In this document: piece after piece, positions 42,997-52,259 of the stretch
How the letters are laid out: each line of letters opens with the position of its first letter
How positions within the stretch are numbered: position 1 is the stretch's first letter
Assembly: GCF_014698475.1 (NCBI RefSeq)
Contig: NZ_JACJTB010000009.1
Coordinates: 1 to 64,000 of the forward strand
Origin: Nostoc spongiaeforme FACHB-130
GTDB lineage: Bacteria > Cyanobacteriota > Cyanobacteriia > Cyanobacteriales > Nostocaceae
DNA length: 64,000 nucleotides
Direction: 5' to 3'
Translations under genes and position numbers: made by a program
The notes under the pieces: model-generated
The model's input: only the letters and a program-made list of their open reading frames with translations
Databases searched by the model: none
What the model was told of the DNA's origin: nothing

Positions 42997-44751
42997 CTAC
43001 AACCGATAGCCAACGCTGAAGTAAAAACCATCATCTTGGGCGTTGCTTCCCCGGTCATCTAGGTCTATCAAGGGATATCCGTAATCAAGTTTGATATCAA
43101 GCTGTGGTATGGGTTGAAATAATACGCCCAGTCCAATACCTGCAATAAATTTTTGTCGTTGTAAAATGTTGGGGTTATCTTCCACATTCCAGACATAAGC
43201 CATATCAAAGAAAGGCGCAACTTGCAGTGTGGAATTACCGGATGCGTCACGTTGGACTGTTAGGCGGTTTTCGACGGTGAGGCGCACACCGTTATCACCA
43301 GCACGGACGTTTTGACGATAACCACGGACTGACTGACCACCACCGACTACAAATTGCTGGGCGGGTAACAAAGCATTGGGGGTTAGTTGTAATTCTGCTT
43401 GGGTGACTAATACGCTATCTGTACCCAGGCGTTGGACTCGTTGGGCTTGTGCTAACCAGCTAAAAAACTGTCCGTCGGGAATCGGGTTAGGATTGCTGGT
43501 AGCATCAAATATACCAAGACCGAAACTAAATAGCGATCGCAATGCCCATGCACCATTCAGATCCCGCACCACATAATCTTGACCAAATTTAATTACACGA
43601 GTACGACTGTTACCTTCCTCATCTGGCCCAATACCAAAGGGTGTAGGCCCTGCAAAGGTAAAGGTTTGACCATTCTGCACCGCAAAACCTAAAGATAAGG
43701 CAAATTCTTCACGGGGTGTTCTAATTAGTGGTTGTCTAAAACTAATTTCGTAAAGTTGTGATTCTCCTCTGATATCAAAAGCCGCAAATGGTTCTTGCAC
43801 CACATTCGTATCATTGAATGAGGTTCGCAGTTGTAAAGTCCCATCCATCGGGTTCAGTGGTAGGCGATAATTAAAATCAAAAATATTTGCGCCTCCCCTA
43901 GTGGTTAAATAATAAGCCGCACTAAATTCATCGCCCAGACCAGAGAGGTTGCGATAACTAGCATTCACACCCAATCTTTCCGAACCAATGCTAGGAGGAG
44001 AATAATTATCAACAGTCAAAGCTGCATTAAAGGGTTGTGCTTCGGTAACACGCACTATCAAAATACTTTGACCAACACCACTACCCGCCCTTAAACTAGC
44101 TTCAACATTAGAAAATAAAGGGTCAGCCCGGAGTAATCTTAATTGGTCTTCTAATGCAGCAGTCAAAAGCGGCTTACCTGCGCCTAATGCTACACGACTA
44201 CGCACATATTCAGGATTTAACCGTCTTGTACCTTGAACTTCGATTTTTTCGATTGTCCCTTCAATGACCCGAATTTCTACTACCCCATTATTAACGGTTT
44301 GGTCTACCAAAATTGCCCTAGAAGTAATGTAGCCTTGGTCAAGGTACAGTTGCGTGATTGCATCGGCTGCTTTGCGGAGTTCTTCGACTGTGACTTCACG
44401 CCCTTCTACAGACTGAGTAATTGATTGGAATCTCTCTGGACGGAAAACTGTACTCCCGGTAACATTGATTTTCTCTACTTTAATAGTTTGAGAACTTTCT
44501 GGGGGTGGGTTTTCGGGCGTTGGGGTTGGGATTGGTTGTATGGGGGGTTGTGATTCTGGTGATAAGGGTTCTGGTGTTGTTCCTGGCTGGGGAAAGCGGT
44601 CTTGGTTTGGATCTCCTTGGGGATTTGGTGCTTGTGCTAATGATGGCGAAGCTAAAATGACACAAGCACAACTAAAAATCAGGCTAATAGATAGCCAATG
44701 TATGTGTTTTTTGAATGACCCAAAATAAACGGTAGATTTTAAATTTGACAT
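42997..44751 (-). CDS. TpsB/FhaC (ShlB)-family outer-membrane transporter
   Basis: This 584-residue protein has a signal peptide ending SLAQA and a Pro-rich linker. Two POTRA-like regions follow (about 88-240; KVEKINVTGSTVFRPERFQS, IRVIEGTIEKIEVQGTRRLN), then a 16-strand-type barrel with the family motif VRGYRQNVRAGDNGVRLTVE (about 465-485) and a terminal aromatic/hydrophobic strand (YFSVGYRL). It exports a large partner (TpsA) by two-partner secretion. No filamentous-haemagglutinin-type partner is in the window; the nearest genes are TPR-CHAT and the injection-system membrane proteins. Confidence 0.88.
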   Translation of the reverse strand: MSNLKSTVYFGSFKKHIHWLSISLIFSCACVILASPSLAQAPNPQGDPNQDRFPQPGTTPEPLSPESQPPIQPIPTPTPENPPPESSQTIKVEKINVTGSTVFRPERFQSITQSVEGREVTVEELRKAADAITQLYLDQGYITSRAILVDQTVNNGVVEIRVIEGTIEKIEVQGTRRLNPEYVRSRVALGAGKPLLTAALEDQLRLLRADPLFSNVEASLRAGSGVGQSILIVRVTEAQPFNAALTVDNYSPPSIGSERLGVNASYRNLSGLGDEFSAAYYLTTRGGANIFDFNYRLPLNPMDGTLQLRTSFNDTNVVQEPFAAFDIRGESQLYEISFRQPLIRTPREEFALSLGFAVQNGQTFTFAGPTPFGIGPDEEGNSRTRVIKFGQDYVVRDLNGAWALRSLFSFGLGIFDATSNPNPIPDGQFFSWLAQAQRVQRLGTDSVLVTQAELQLTPNALLPAQQFVVGGGQSVRGYRQNVRAGDNGVRLTVENRLTVQRDASGNSTLQVAPFFDMAYVWNVEDNPNILQRQKFIAGIGLGVLFQPIPQLDIKLDYGYPLIDLDDRGSNAQDDGFYFSVGYRL

Positions 44752-44836
44752 TTTAAATTTTGGTTATAAAAAATCACTCCTATGTAAGATTTATTGTTTC
44801 TGGTTTTGCTTGATTGTGGATCTTTTTTATTATTTT

Positions 44837-47176
44837 TTAATGTAGGTCTCCAATTAAATTAAATCCTGCCCAATCTTTGGGATTAGGGTACTCCTTCATA
44901 GTTGCTAACATCGCCTGTTGTAATGCTTGGGCTTTATTCGGGTTTTGCTTTAATTGGCGATAAAATTCAGTAGTTATCACAGATGTTGGTGTATCTGGTG
45001 CTGCCCATTGGGAGACAATCACACTAGGTACGCCAGATGTCATCAGTGCTAACGATAAACCCAGTAAACCGTTACCTATGCTACCATGTCCAGGTTCGCC
45101 AGCACTGATAAAAGCTAACCTCGCGCGTAAACGTTTACCTTTTGGTTGGTTATATAAATTCAGAATTTCGCTGGCGGTGAGGAGTCCGGTATTTTCTCCA
45201 GCTAACGCAACTCCGCCAGGTATACCTTGTCTTTTGATATCATCTAATACACCATAAGTTGCTAAATGAATGATTTTAGCTTTGGGTAATAAAGGAAGTA
45301 TTGCGGCTTTACTTGCTTGACTACCAATGAAAGCTTTGGTTTTAAAGAAATCAGCAACGGCTAAAGCTTCTTGTTCGGAATTTATCAGTTGTGGTAAAGG
45401 TTGCGGTGCTTGATTAATTGCGCGGGAAATTTTTGGCATGGTAGGATTACCCACAACCACAACTTTACTTCCGCCTGTTCTACCTCGTTGTTCTTTGGCT
45501 AACTGCAAGATTTGAATTGCTGGTACAGTTGAAATTGGGTGTTTTTCAATTAAATATTTACCAGAAATATCAATTAAAGCGGAGAAAGGTACAAAGAATA
45601 ACTCATCTTGGGGGATAAAAATTATTTGAGACTGCGGATTATCAGGTAATAAATCAGCAATAGGTTTAATTAATAGTTGATGTAACTGTAATAACGGATT
45701 GACAAACTTTTGAGATTGTTTTTCTTGACTATTGATGCCCAGATAATTTGGAATACTAGCAACTATTTTAGGGATAGAATTAGTTGAAGTAAATGTATTT
45801 TCTGGTGTGGGTTTGACTTTGCGAAATGTAATTTTACCCGTAGGCTGGATTACCCAAATGTATAAGCCATCATCAGGAATAAGAGAATATTTAACTAAGG
45901 TAGCTTTTTGTGATTTAGCAATTTTTTGAATATCAATAATTGTCGGTAAAATAATTGATTTATGTGCAGTTTTTAAATTATTATCTTTGGGTTCAGAAGC
46001 TAACCGCATTCCCATTAATTGTAAGAATGTCATGATACTGCCTTGTTCAGCTATTTCTAAAGCGGCTTCTGGCTGATTTTGGGTAATTAAAACTTGTTGT
46101 AGTAATCGATATGTATTACTTTGTTCCGCAGCATAATCAATTGTGTTACCTAAATCTAATCGCAGAGATGTCCAAGTTTTAATACTCTCTTGTAGGGTTG
46201 TTTTAGCTTCATCGAATTTGTTAGAGTTGAGATAAACAAAGGCTAAGTTATTTAAAGCTGTCCCTTGGGTGTAATTATCTTTATTAGCTTTGGCTGAGGT
46301 TAATTGTTCTTGATATAATGCGATCGCTTGCTCATATTCTTTAGCAAAAGTATAAGCGCGTCCGAGTTGTCGGATGACTTCAGATTTTTGGGTTTTATCG
46401 GTAAGTTGTAGCTGTTGTTGATAAAAAGCGATCGCCGCTTTAAAGTCTCCTTGAGTTCGATAGGTTTCAGCGATTTGTTTAAAGGTTAAACTGACAATGG
46501 TATTATTGTTTAATTGCTGGGCTAATTTTAACTGTTGTTGATAAGTTGCGATCGCCTGGGGAAATTGCCCTAATTTACGATAAGTTGCAGCGAGGTTTTG
46601 TAAGGAATCAATTTGTAGTTGATAGTTATTATTATCCTTGGCGGTTGTGAATTGTTGAGAATAAAAAGCAATCGCTTGTTTATACTCAGTCGCCGCATCA
46701 TGATCTAAACCAACGTTACCTAAAAAAGCAGCTTCTCTGTCGGGATTACCAATTTCTTTTTTAAGTGCGGTGGCTTGTGCTTGATATTTTTTCGCTAACT
46801 TTTCATCGCCCAGATTAATATATGTATTGCTGAGATGTTCAAAAATTTGGACTGTCAGCGATTGGTTAGGAAAATTTTGCGTTAGTTGTAAACTTTGGTT
46901 GTAATAGTTAATTGCAGTTTGGTATCTACCGAGAGTAAAGTAAGCGTCACCAATGCGAAATAGTGCGGTGGCTTCTCCGGTGCGATCGCCTATTATTTGA
47001 TATAGTTTGAGTGATTCTTGTAAGGATGCTAAGGCTGATTTAAATTGTCCGTTTGTGAGTTGTCTATTACCGAGGTTTAAGAGTAAGTTGGCGCGATATT
47101 GTTGTGCGTCTAATGGTTTGGCGGGAAGAGGGAAGAGAAGAAGGAGGGTTATTGTTAATAATAGATGGAGTTTCAT
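44837..47176 (-). CDS. TPR-repeat protein with a degenerate CHAT domain, secreted
   Basis: This 779-residue protein begins MKLHLLLTITLLLLFPLPAK (signal peptide). About ten TPR units follow (about 28-355; GNRQLTNGQFKSALASLQES, ALNNLAFVYLNSNKFDEAKT), then a CHAT domain (about 400-775). The catalytic His of the HG motif is replaced by Tyr641 (IHLATYG) and the Cys of the usual SACETG is replaced by Gly693 (ISAGEPGHG). The scaffold motifs NGLLGLSLALMTSGVPSVIV and WAAPDT are kept. It should have no peptidase activity and may act as a scaffold. It follows the winged-helix/Ig protein gene by 79 bp and precedes the TpsB gene by 85 bp. Confidence 0.87.
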   Translation of the reverse strand: MKLHLLLTITLLLLFPLPAKPLDAQQYRANLLLNLGNRQLTNGQFKSALASLQESLKLYQIIGDRTGEATALFRIGDAYFTLGRYQTAINYYNQSLQLTQNFPNQSLTVQIFEHLSNTYINLGDEKLAKKYQAQATALKKEIGNPDREAAFLGNVGLDHDAATEYKQAIAFYSQQFTTAKDNNNYQLQIDSLQNLAATYRKLGQFPQAIATYQQQLKLAQQLNNNTIVSLTFKQIAETYRTQGDFKAAIAFYQQQLQLTDKTQKSEVIRQLGRAYTFAKEYEQAIALYQEQLTSAKANKDNYTQGTALNNLAFVYLNSNKFDEAKTTLQESIKTWTSLRLDLGNTIDYAAEQSNTYRLLQQVLITQNQPEAALEIAEQGSIMTFLQLMGMRLASEPKDNNLKTAHKSIILPTIIDIQKIAKSQKATLVKYSLIPDDGLYIWVIQPTGKITFRKVKPTPENTFTSTNSIPKIVASIPNYLGINSQEKQSQKFVNPLLQLHQLLIKPIADLLPDNPQSQIIFIPQDELFFVPFSALIDISGKYLIEKHPISTVPAIQILQLAKEQRGRTGGSKVVVVGNPTMPKISRAINQAPQPLPQLINSEQEALAVADFFKTKAFIGSQASKAAILPLLPKAKIIHLATYGVLDDIKRQGIPGGVALAGENTGLLTASEILNLYNQPKGKRLRARLAFISAGEPGHGSIGNGLLGLSLALMTSGVPSVIVSQWAAPDTPTSVITTEFYRQLKQNPNKAQALQQAMLATMKEYPNPKDWAGFNLIGDLH

Positions 47177-47254
47177 AGTATTTTTTATTTCGCGCAAAGG
47201 CGCAAAGGCGCAAAGGAAAATCCGCGTTCGTCTGCGTTAATCTGCGGTTAATTT

Positions 47255-49975
47255 TTAATCAAATCCTGGGGGGAGTTCTAAGGGTGAGAGTTTATCTGGT
47301 TGGGATGGTGTGGGAGAGTTAGGACTAGGTACGGTGTTGTTGGTTGGAGATGGTGAGGTTCCGGGGGGTTGGGTTGTGGGTGGTGGGGGTGTGGCTGGGA
47401 TTTCTGGTTTTGCGCCTTCTAATTGTGGTAGTTGTGGTTGATTGGTTGGGAAATTAGGTGGTAAAAAAGTTTCGATGGTGACGGAACGAGTTACTTTTTC
47501 GCCAGTAGGATTAGTGACTTGTAAAGTGACAGTTTCGCTGCCGGGTTGTTGGTTTACTGGATATGGTATTGTACCGTTACGGGGGATATCTCCGGGTGCG
47601 GGAAGAAGTTCGACTTTAATGTTATTACTACCTTCAACTTTCCAAGATAAGTTGAGAAGTTTATTAGGTTTAAGGGGATTAATTACTATAGGATATTTTG
47701 GTAAGGGGTTGTTCCCATCAATTTTAAATTCGAGAATTTTGCTGGGTAGGGGTTGGACTTTTACTAAGTCTGTTTTTTGAGAAATACTTGGTTTATCTGT
47801 GTCAGTTTTAGTAAAAACTTGCAGTTCAAATATATAGTCACCTGCGCCGCGATTATTAGCAGGAATTTTGCGACAATTTAGTAGATTTTCTTGTTGGTTA
47901 CAGAAGGCTTTGATGTTGTCGGGTATACCTTGACTGACATTATAAGTTTGTAGTGGACTGTTAACTAAATTTTCAGGCGATCGCCCAATTACTCGTAATT
48001 CTTTGATTTTATCTAAATCGTTAATTTTCCAGTTGAGGCGAATGGTATCGGGACTAATTTTGGTAGTGCTAGGTTTCACTTCTTGGTAAACAGATTGTGC
48101 TGGGGAAAATTCTAAAATTTGCGGTGGGGGAATGGGGACAATTTTAATCGTATTAGTTTTAATTGTGTCGGCTGGTAAGTCAGGATTATTATTAGCAAAT
48201 GCTTGCAGTTGAAAAGTATAATCTCCTGGTTTACGCGCATCGGTAGGGACGTTAGAACAAGTTAATACTGCACCCATTTGACAAAATGGTTGTAATTCTG
48301 CCGGAAGTTTACCGTTGAAGGTATAAACTATTGGTTGTACCGCCGCCGTACCATCAGCAAATAAACCAGTTAAAGCTAATGTTTGCAATTTTTTGGGGTG
48401 GCGAATTTGCCAACTTAAGCGAATAAAATCATTGTTTGATGCTTGATAAGTAGCGTCAGAGGAGAGAAATTGCAAGATTTTGGGAACTGCGGGGGGACGG
48501 AATAACCACAGCCAAATCAAAAATGCGATCGCACCGATAATTCCCAAAGCCGTCAGTAATACGAGTAAAAATTGCCACCAAGGACGCGGTTCCCAAATTA
48601 AGCTTCCGGGTAAAGCGGGGTTTGGTAAAGGTATTTGTTGCTGATCTACTAGTTCAATGCGAAAATTCAGCAATCTTCCCGCGCCAAACATCGGACGATA
48701 CCACCATTTCACAGGTGTGACTGTCACTTGGGTTGCAGCTTTTTCCCCAGGGAACACACGTAAAACTTCTGGTGAGGTTACGTAAGTACACACCTTATCT
48801 TCATCAACAGGAACCGCTTGACAAGTAATTTCCCTGACAGTATTACCCGCGTTCGTAAATTTAACTTCAAAAGTTCCGCTTTTGCGTCTCACCCGATTTA
48901 CCACAATCAGCATTTCTGCATTTAGCAGATAAGAGGGTAAAATTTCCCAATAAATCACATCCAACAGCATCAAATCAGGGTTGTTGGCGGAATACAGGCG
49001 GATGCTGGGATAATAAAGTCCGGCGTTTGCGCCTAGTGGTGGTTGAAACTGAAGTAAGATTTCTCCTTTCTCGCCTGGGTTGAGGTTCAAACCCATGTTG
49101 GGGATGACAAGTCCGGCTGTTTCCAAACCTTCGGGATAGCGGATACTCACCCACTCTTCGGGTAAATCGAGACAACTGAGGCGAAATCTGTCTACCCTAT
49201 CCGAACGATTGTGAACATTGACGTTAACTTGCAAGATTCCGCCTGGGGGAATTTTGGCAGGCGATCGCGAACTTGTTAAAGGTAGTAAGCTAAAAGTCGG
49301 GTCACTAACTCTAACTACCGCTTCAATTGCAGGTAAAACCTGAATTTTTGCCCCATGTCGAATAGGCGTATCTTCAGGATAATGTAGGGGCGCATCAACA
49401 ACAATTGCATAGTTATAAGTACTAGGAATTGCTGTTACAGGTACTTGAAATTCAAATAACACCTCACCCACAGAATTAGGACTTAGTGCTAACCTTTGCT
49501 TTGGTGCATCACACCATTGAATTAATTGCGGTGATAATTCATCAATAAAAATATCAATTAACGCACTTTCTTGGCCTTTATTTGTTACCGTGACATTAAT
49601 TTCAAAGCTGCCTCCAGCCTGAACTGCATAATCACCAGAAGGATTAAAAATAATTGCTAGAGGATTTCCCGGCGCAAGGGTTTGTTGCAGATTTTGTTGT
49701 TGAATACCGCGTTTTGCTGCCAAATTAACGCGATATTTCACCTCACCACCAGTTAATATTTGCTGGACAAAACCTTCGTCAACTAATTCATCTAATAAAG
49801 CTAAAGTTGCTTGTTGATTTAAATCTAGATGAATTGATACTTGTGTGAGGGTAACGCTATCAGGATGCTTAATTAACCACTGGACAATTTTGCGCTGTTG
49901 TGGCGGTAATAGTAACACATCTGCCATACTCAAACCGAGTTGGGAATTACTAGTTCTTGAATTTATGGCAGTCAT
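47255..49975 (-). CDS. Large membrane protein: winged helix, Ig-like domains, TM helix, Ig-like repeats (CIS anchor candidate)
   Basis: This 906-residue protein has an N-terminal winged-helix segment (about 18-80; PPQQRKIVQWLIKHPDSVTL, ALLDELVDEGFVQQILTG). Three Ig/CARDB-like beta-domains follow (about 105-205, 215-330, 340-450; for example FEINVTVTNKGQESALIDIF). One transmembrane helix lies at about 466-490 (LLVLLTALGIIGAIAFLIWL), then three Ig-like repeats (about 500-835) and a Pro-rich tail. There is no signal peptide, so the N-terminal half is probably cytoplasmic and the C-terminal half lumenal or periplasmic. It is downstream of the CIS baseplate genes and resembles the next gene in its N-terminal Ig domains. 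I infer a role in anchoring the injection machine to a membrane. Confidence 0.6.
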   Translation of the reverse strand: MTAINSRTSNSQLGLSMADVLLLPPQQRKIVQWLIKHPDSVTLTQVSIHLDLNQQATLALLDELVDEGFVQQILTGGEVKYRVNLAAKRGIQQQNLQQTLAPGNPLAIIFNPSGDYAVQAGGSFEINVTVTNKGQESALIDIFIDELSPQLIQWCDAPKQRLALSPNSVGEVLFEFQVPVTAIPSTYNYAIVVDAPLHYPEDTPIRHGAKIQVLPAIEAVVRVSDPTFSLLPLTSSRSPAKIPPGGILQVNVNVHNRSDRVDRFRLSCLDLPEEWVSIRYPEGLETAGLVIPNMGLNLNPGEKGEILLQFQPPLGANAGLYYPSIRLYSANNPDLMLLDVIYWEILPSYLLNAEMLIVVNRVRRKSGTFEVKFTNAGNTVREITCQAVPVDEDKVCTYVTSPEVLRVFPGEKAATQVTVTPVKWWYRPMFGAGRLLNFRIELVDQQQIPLPNPALPGSLIWEPRPWWQFLLVLLTALGIIGAIAFLIWLWLFRPPAVPKILQFLSSDATYQASNNDFIRLSWQIRHPKKLQTLALTGLFADGTAAVQPIVYTFNGKLPAELQPFCQMGAVLTCSNVPTDARKPGDYTFQLQAFANNNPDLPADTIKTNTIKIVPIPPPQILEFSPAQSVYQEVKPSTTKISPDTIRLNWKINDLDKIKELRVIGRSPENLVNSPLQTYNVSQGIPDNIKAFCNQQENLLNCRKIPANNRGAGDYIFELQVFTKTDTDKPSISQKTDLVKVQPLPSKILEFKIDGNNPLPKYPIVINPLKPNKLLNLSWKVEGSNNIKVELLPAPGDIPRNGTIPYPVNQQPGSETVTLQVTNPTGEKVTRSVTIETFLPPNFPTNQPQLPQLEGAKPEIPATPPPPTTQPPGTSPSPTNNTVPSPNSPTPSQPDKLSPLELPPGFD

Positions 49976-50050
49976 ATTTACACCCCAAAAAGCTAAAAGT
50001 AAAAATTAAAAATTAAAAAAGATTTTAACTACGTCTATTAGTGTTCATCA

Positions 50051-52213
50051 TTATTGTTTACAACCATCATTTTTATTTAAATCTCTAATATCTAACCTAA
50101 CTTTATGGTCATCATTGGCACTAACAATCAAAATTTTATTTCTCACTACTTTAATATCCACACTATTAAATCTTCGTTTTTCTTGACGTATTTCTTTCCC
50201 ATTTGGAAAAGCACGTTTACCTTCTGTTGTTAACGGCCATAACATCACTCGATGATCATCACCGCCACTAACTAAATAACAAGCATCTCTACTTAACGAT
50301 ACAGAACGTACTGCTTTTCCTCCATGACCATCAGACCATTTATCTATAACTTGACATTGACTATTATTATTTTTCAAACATTGTTTCATATTCCATAAAG
50401 TAATTTGCCCTAAATTATCTGCTGTTGCTAATATATAAGGCTTGTAATCTGCACTATCGACACTCACAATATAATCATTTTGACTACCAGGCGGATTATA
50501 TGGTAACTTCCATAATTTATTTTGATGAAAATTCCATATAGCTAAGTTATTATATCTACCGCCAATTACTAAATTTTGTTTATCATGTCCTGCTAAAGTT
50601 AAAGCATACACAGGAAAATTTACATCTTTAATATTTATAGGTTTTTCTAAACTACGATTATCACCTAATAAAGCATTATTAACATCCCATTGCAACACTA
50701 AGCCACTACCATGACCACTAAATAAAAAGTGAGAATCTTGACTAAATTCTAAACTTAAAACTCGGTCTGCTTTATTCAGTGAAAAAGTTGCCTTTGGATC
50801 TTTTTTCCCACCAAGGACATCCCAAATTTGAATTTCCCCATTTTCTAAACCTGCGGCTACTACATCATTATCTACAGGTTTATAGCGCACAACTCGCACA
50901 GATTTACCAGCATTTTTAGCCATTCTCCCGTCGTCTTGGTTAATCAAGGGATTAGTAAAACCAGCAATATTCCATCTAATAATACTTTGGTCTTGGGAAC
51001 TACTAACGGCGCGATCGCCTACTCCATTAAACTGCACAAATGTTACAGCATCACGATGTCCAAAAAATGGGTTATTGGGATTTAGCCATGATATATACCA
51101 CAGGAGATACAACAACAAAAATCCTAATCCCATCTGTAGCCAAGGATGCAAAATCGGATGAATAATCAGTTGTAAATATTGATTCTCATTATTAACGTTT
51201 ACGCGGGTCTCTGATACAGTTAACTTAACTTTAAATGCTAGTTTTTGCTTAAAACCTAACCACCTGCGTCGCTTACTTACTAATAGTTGTAAATTCTGAC
51301 TTTCTCTTGGATTTAATTGGATAAATTTTGGTTGAACTTCCCAAAAACATTTATGCTTGTTTTCCGAGTCCTCTTTGACTTCAATACTTACCTTTTGACT
51401 TAAATTGCTGTGATTTTGACATTCAAGTTGATAAGTTGCCGAATTAACTCTTAATTGCGGTAGCCAAGTACGAGATACAGGTATATGTTGTTTTTCTGGT
51501 GTGCATTGAAAGTCAACAAACCCTGCTGGAGTAACATTAACTACGCCTTCTCGACTACTAGATAGAAGTCCATTGGGATAATTAGCCTCAATGGTAAAAG
51601 GATAAGCTTGACTCGGTACTTCTTCAGCAATTGGTAACTGACATAAAAATGAAGTTTCTGCCTTATTCCCTGGCGGAACTGGTAATAGTTTTTCATCACC
51701 ATTAATCAACCATTGGGGTTTAAGTCCTATCGGTTTTAAAGAAACACTCGCAGGTAGCTGAGTAGGATTAAAAACCCGCACTGGAATCTCAATTGTTCCC
51801 TGTGGTTGAGTTGTAAATTCTCGGATTGGTAACTCAATCTGCATCGGTACAGCACCAATACCTGCTTCAACTATCAACCGCAGCAATTGTCTGTCTTCAT
51901 CTCGCAATTCCAGCGAAAAAATCCGCACTATCAGATTCATTTTGCCGATAAAACCGGCAACAGGTGTATTAGTAATTGTGACTTCAAATTTTGTACTATC
52001 TCCAGGCGGATTTTTTGCACTTACCGCAGGTTTAATACTGTACCAATTAGTCCCCAAACTTTCACCACCACCAGCCGCAATGATTTCGATTTGAAAAGAG
52101 GCAAACTGATTACTTTCATTGACTACAGTCACTTCAAAAGAAGCTGGCGAACCACCTGGCTGAAAGTTCAATACTTGAGTAGAAATTTTAGTATTAACGA
52201 GATTAACTGCCAT
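50051..52213 (-). CDS. Ig-like membrane protein with a seven-bladed WD40 propeller (CIS anchor candidate)
   Basis: This 720-residue protein has N-terminal Ig-like domains (about 1-240, e.g. VLNFQPGGSPASFEVTVVNE) and a basic segment (RRRWLGFKQKLAFKVKL). One transmembrane helix lies at about 355-376 (LQMGLGFLLLYLLWYIS) and seven WD40 blades at about 385-710 (GHRDAVTFVQFNGVGDRAVS, IIRWNI; IQIWDV; VLQWDV; LAIWNF; ITLWNM; VMLWPL). Seven units close a propeller. The positive N-terminal flank puts the Ig part in the cytoplasm and the propeller across the membrane. It lies 47 bp after the DUF4159 gene and 76 bp before the winged-helix protein. Membrane anchoring of the CIS is inferred, not shown. Confidence 0.62.
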   Translation of the reverse strand: MAVNLVNTKISTQVLNFQPGGSPASFEVTVVNESNQFASFQIEIIAAGGGESLGTNWYSIKPAVSAKNPPGDSTKFEVTITNTPVAGFIGKMNLIVRIFSLELRDEDRQLLRLIVEAGIGAVPMQIELPIREFTTQPQGTIEIPVRVFNPTQLPASVSLKPIGLKPQWLINGDEKLLPVPPGNKAETSFLCQLPIAEEVPSQAYPFTIEANYPNGLLSSSREGVVNVTPAGFVDFQCTPEKQHIPVSRTWLPQLRVNSATYQLECQNHSNLSQKVSIEVKEDSENKHKCFWEVQPKFIQLNPRESQNLQLLVSKRRRWLGFKQKLAFKVKLTVSETRVNVNNENQYLQLIIHPILHPWLQMGLGFLLLYLLWYISWLNPNNPFFGHRDAVTFVQFNGVGDRAVSSSQDQSIIRWNIAGFTNPLINQDDGRMAKNAGKSVRVVRYKPVDNDVVAAGLENGEIQIWDVLGGKKDPKATFSLNKADRVLSLEFSQDSHFLFSGHGSGLVLQWDVNNALLGDNRSLEKPINIKDVNFPVYALTLAGHDKQNLVIGGRYNNLAIWNFHQNKLWKLPYNPPGSQNDYIVSVDSADYKPYILATADNLGQITLWNMKQCLKNNNSQCQVIDKWSDGHGGKAVRSVSLSRDACYLVSGGDDHRVMLWPLTTEGKRAFPNGKEIRQEKRRFNSVDIKVVRNKILIVSANDDHKVRLDIRDLNKNDGCKQ

Positions 52214-52259
52214 ATAAAAAAAGTTAAAAGTAAAAAGTTAAAAGGCAAAAGTTAAGAAA

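Noticed and set aside
44837-47176. Active caspase-like CHAT protease as a CIS effector
   Set aside because: Both catalytic residues are replaced and the protein has a Sec signal peptide.
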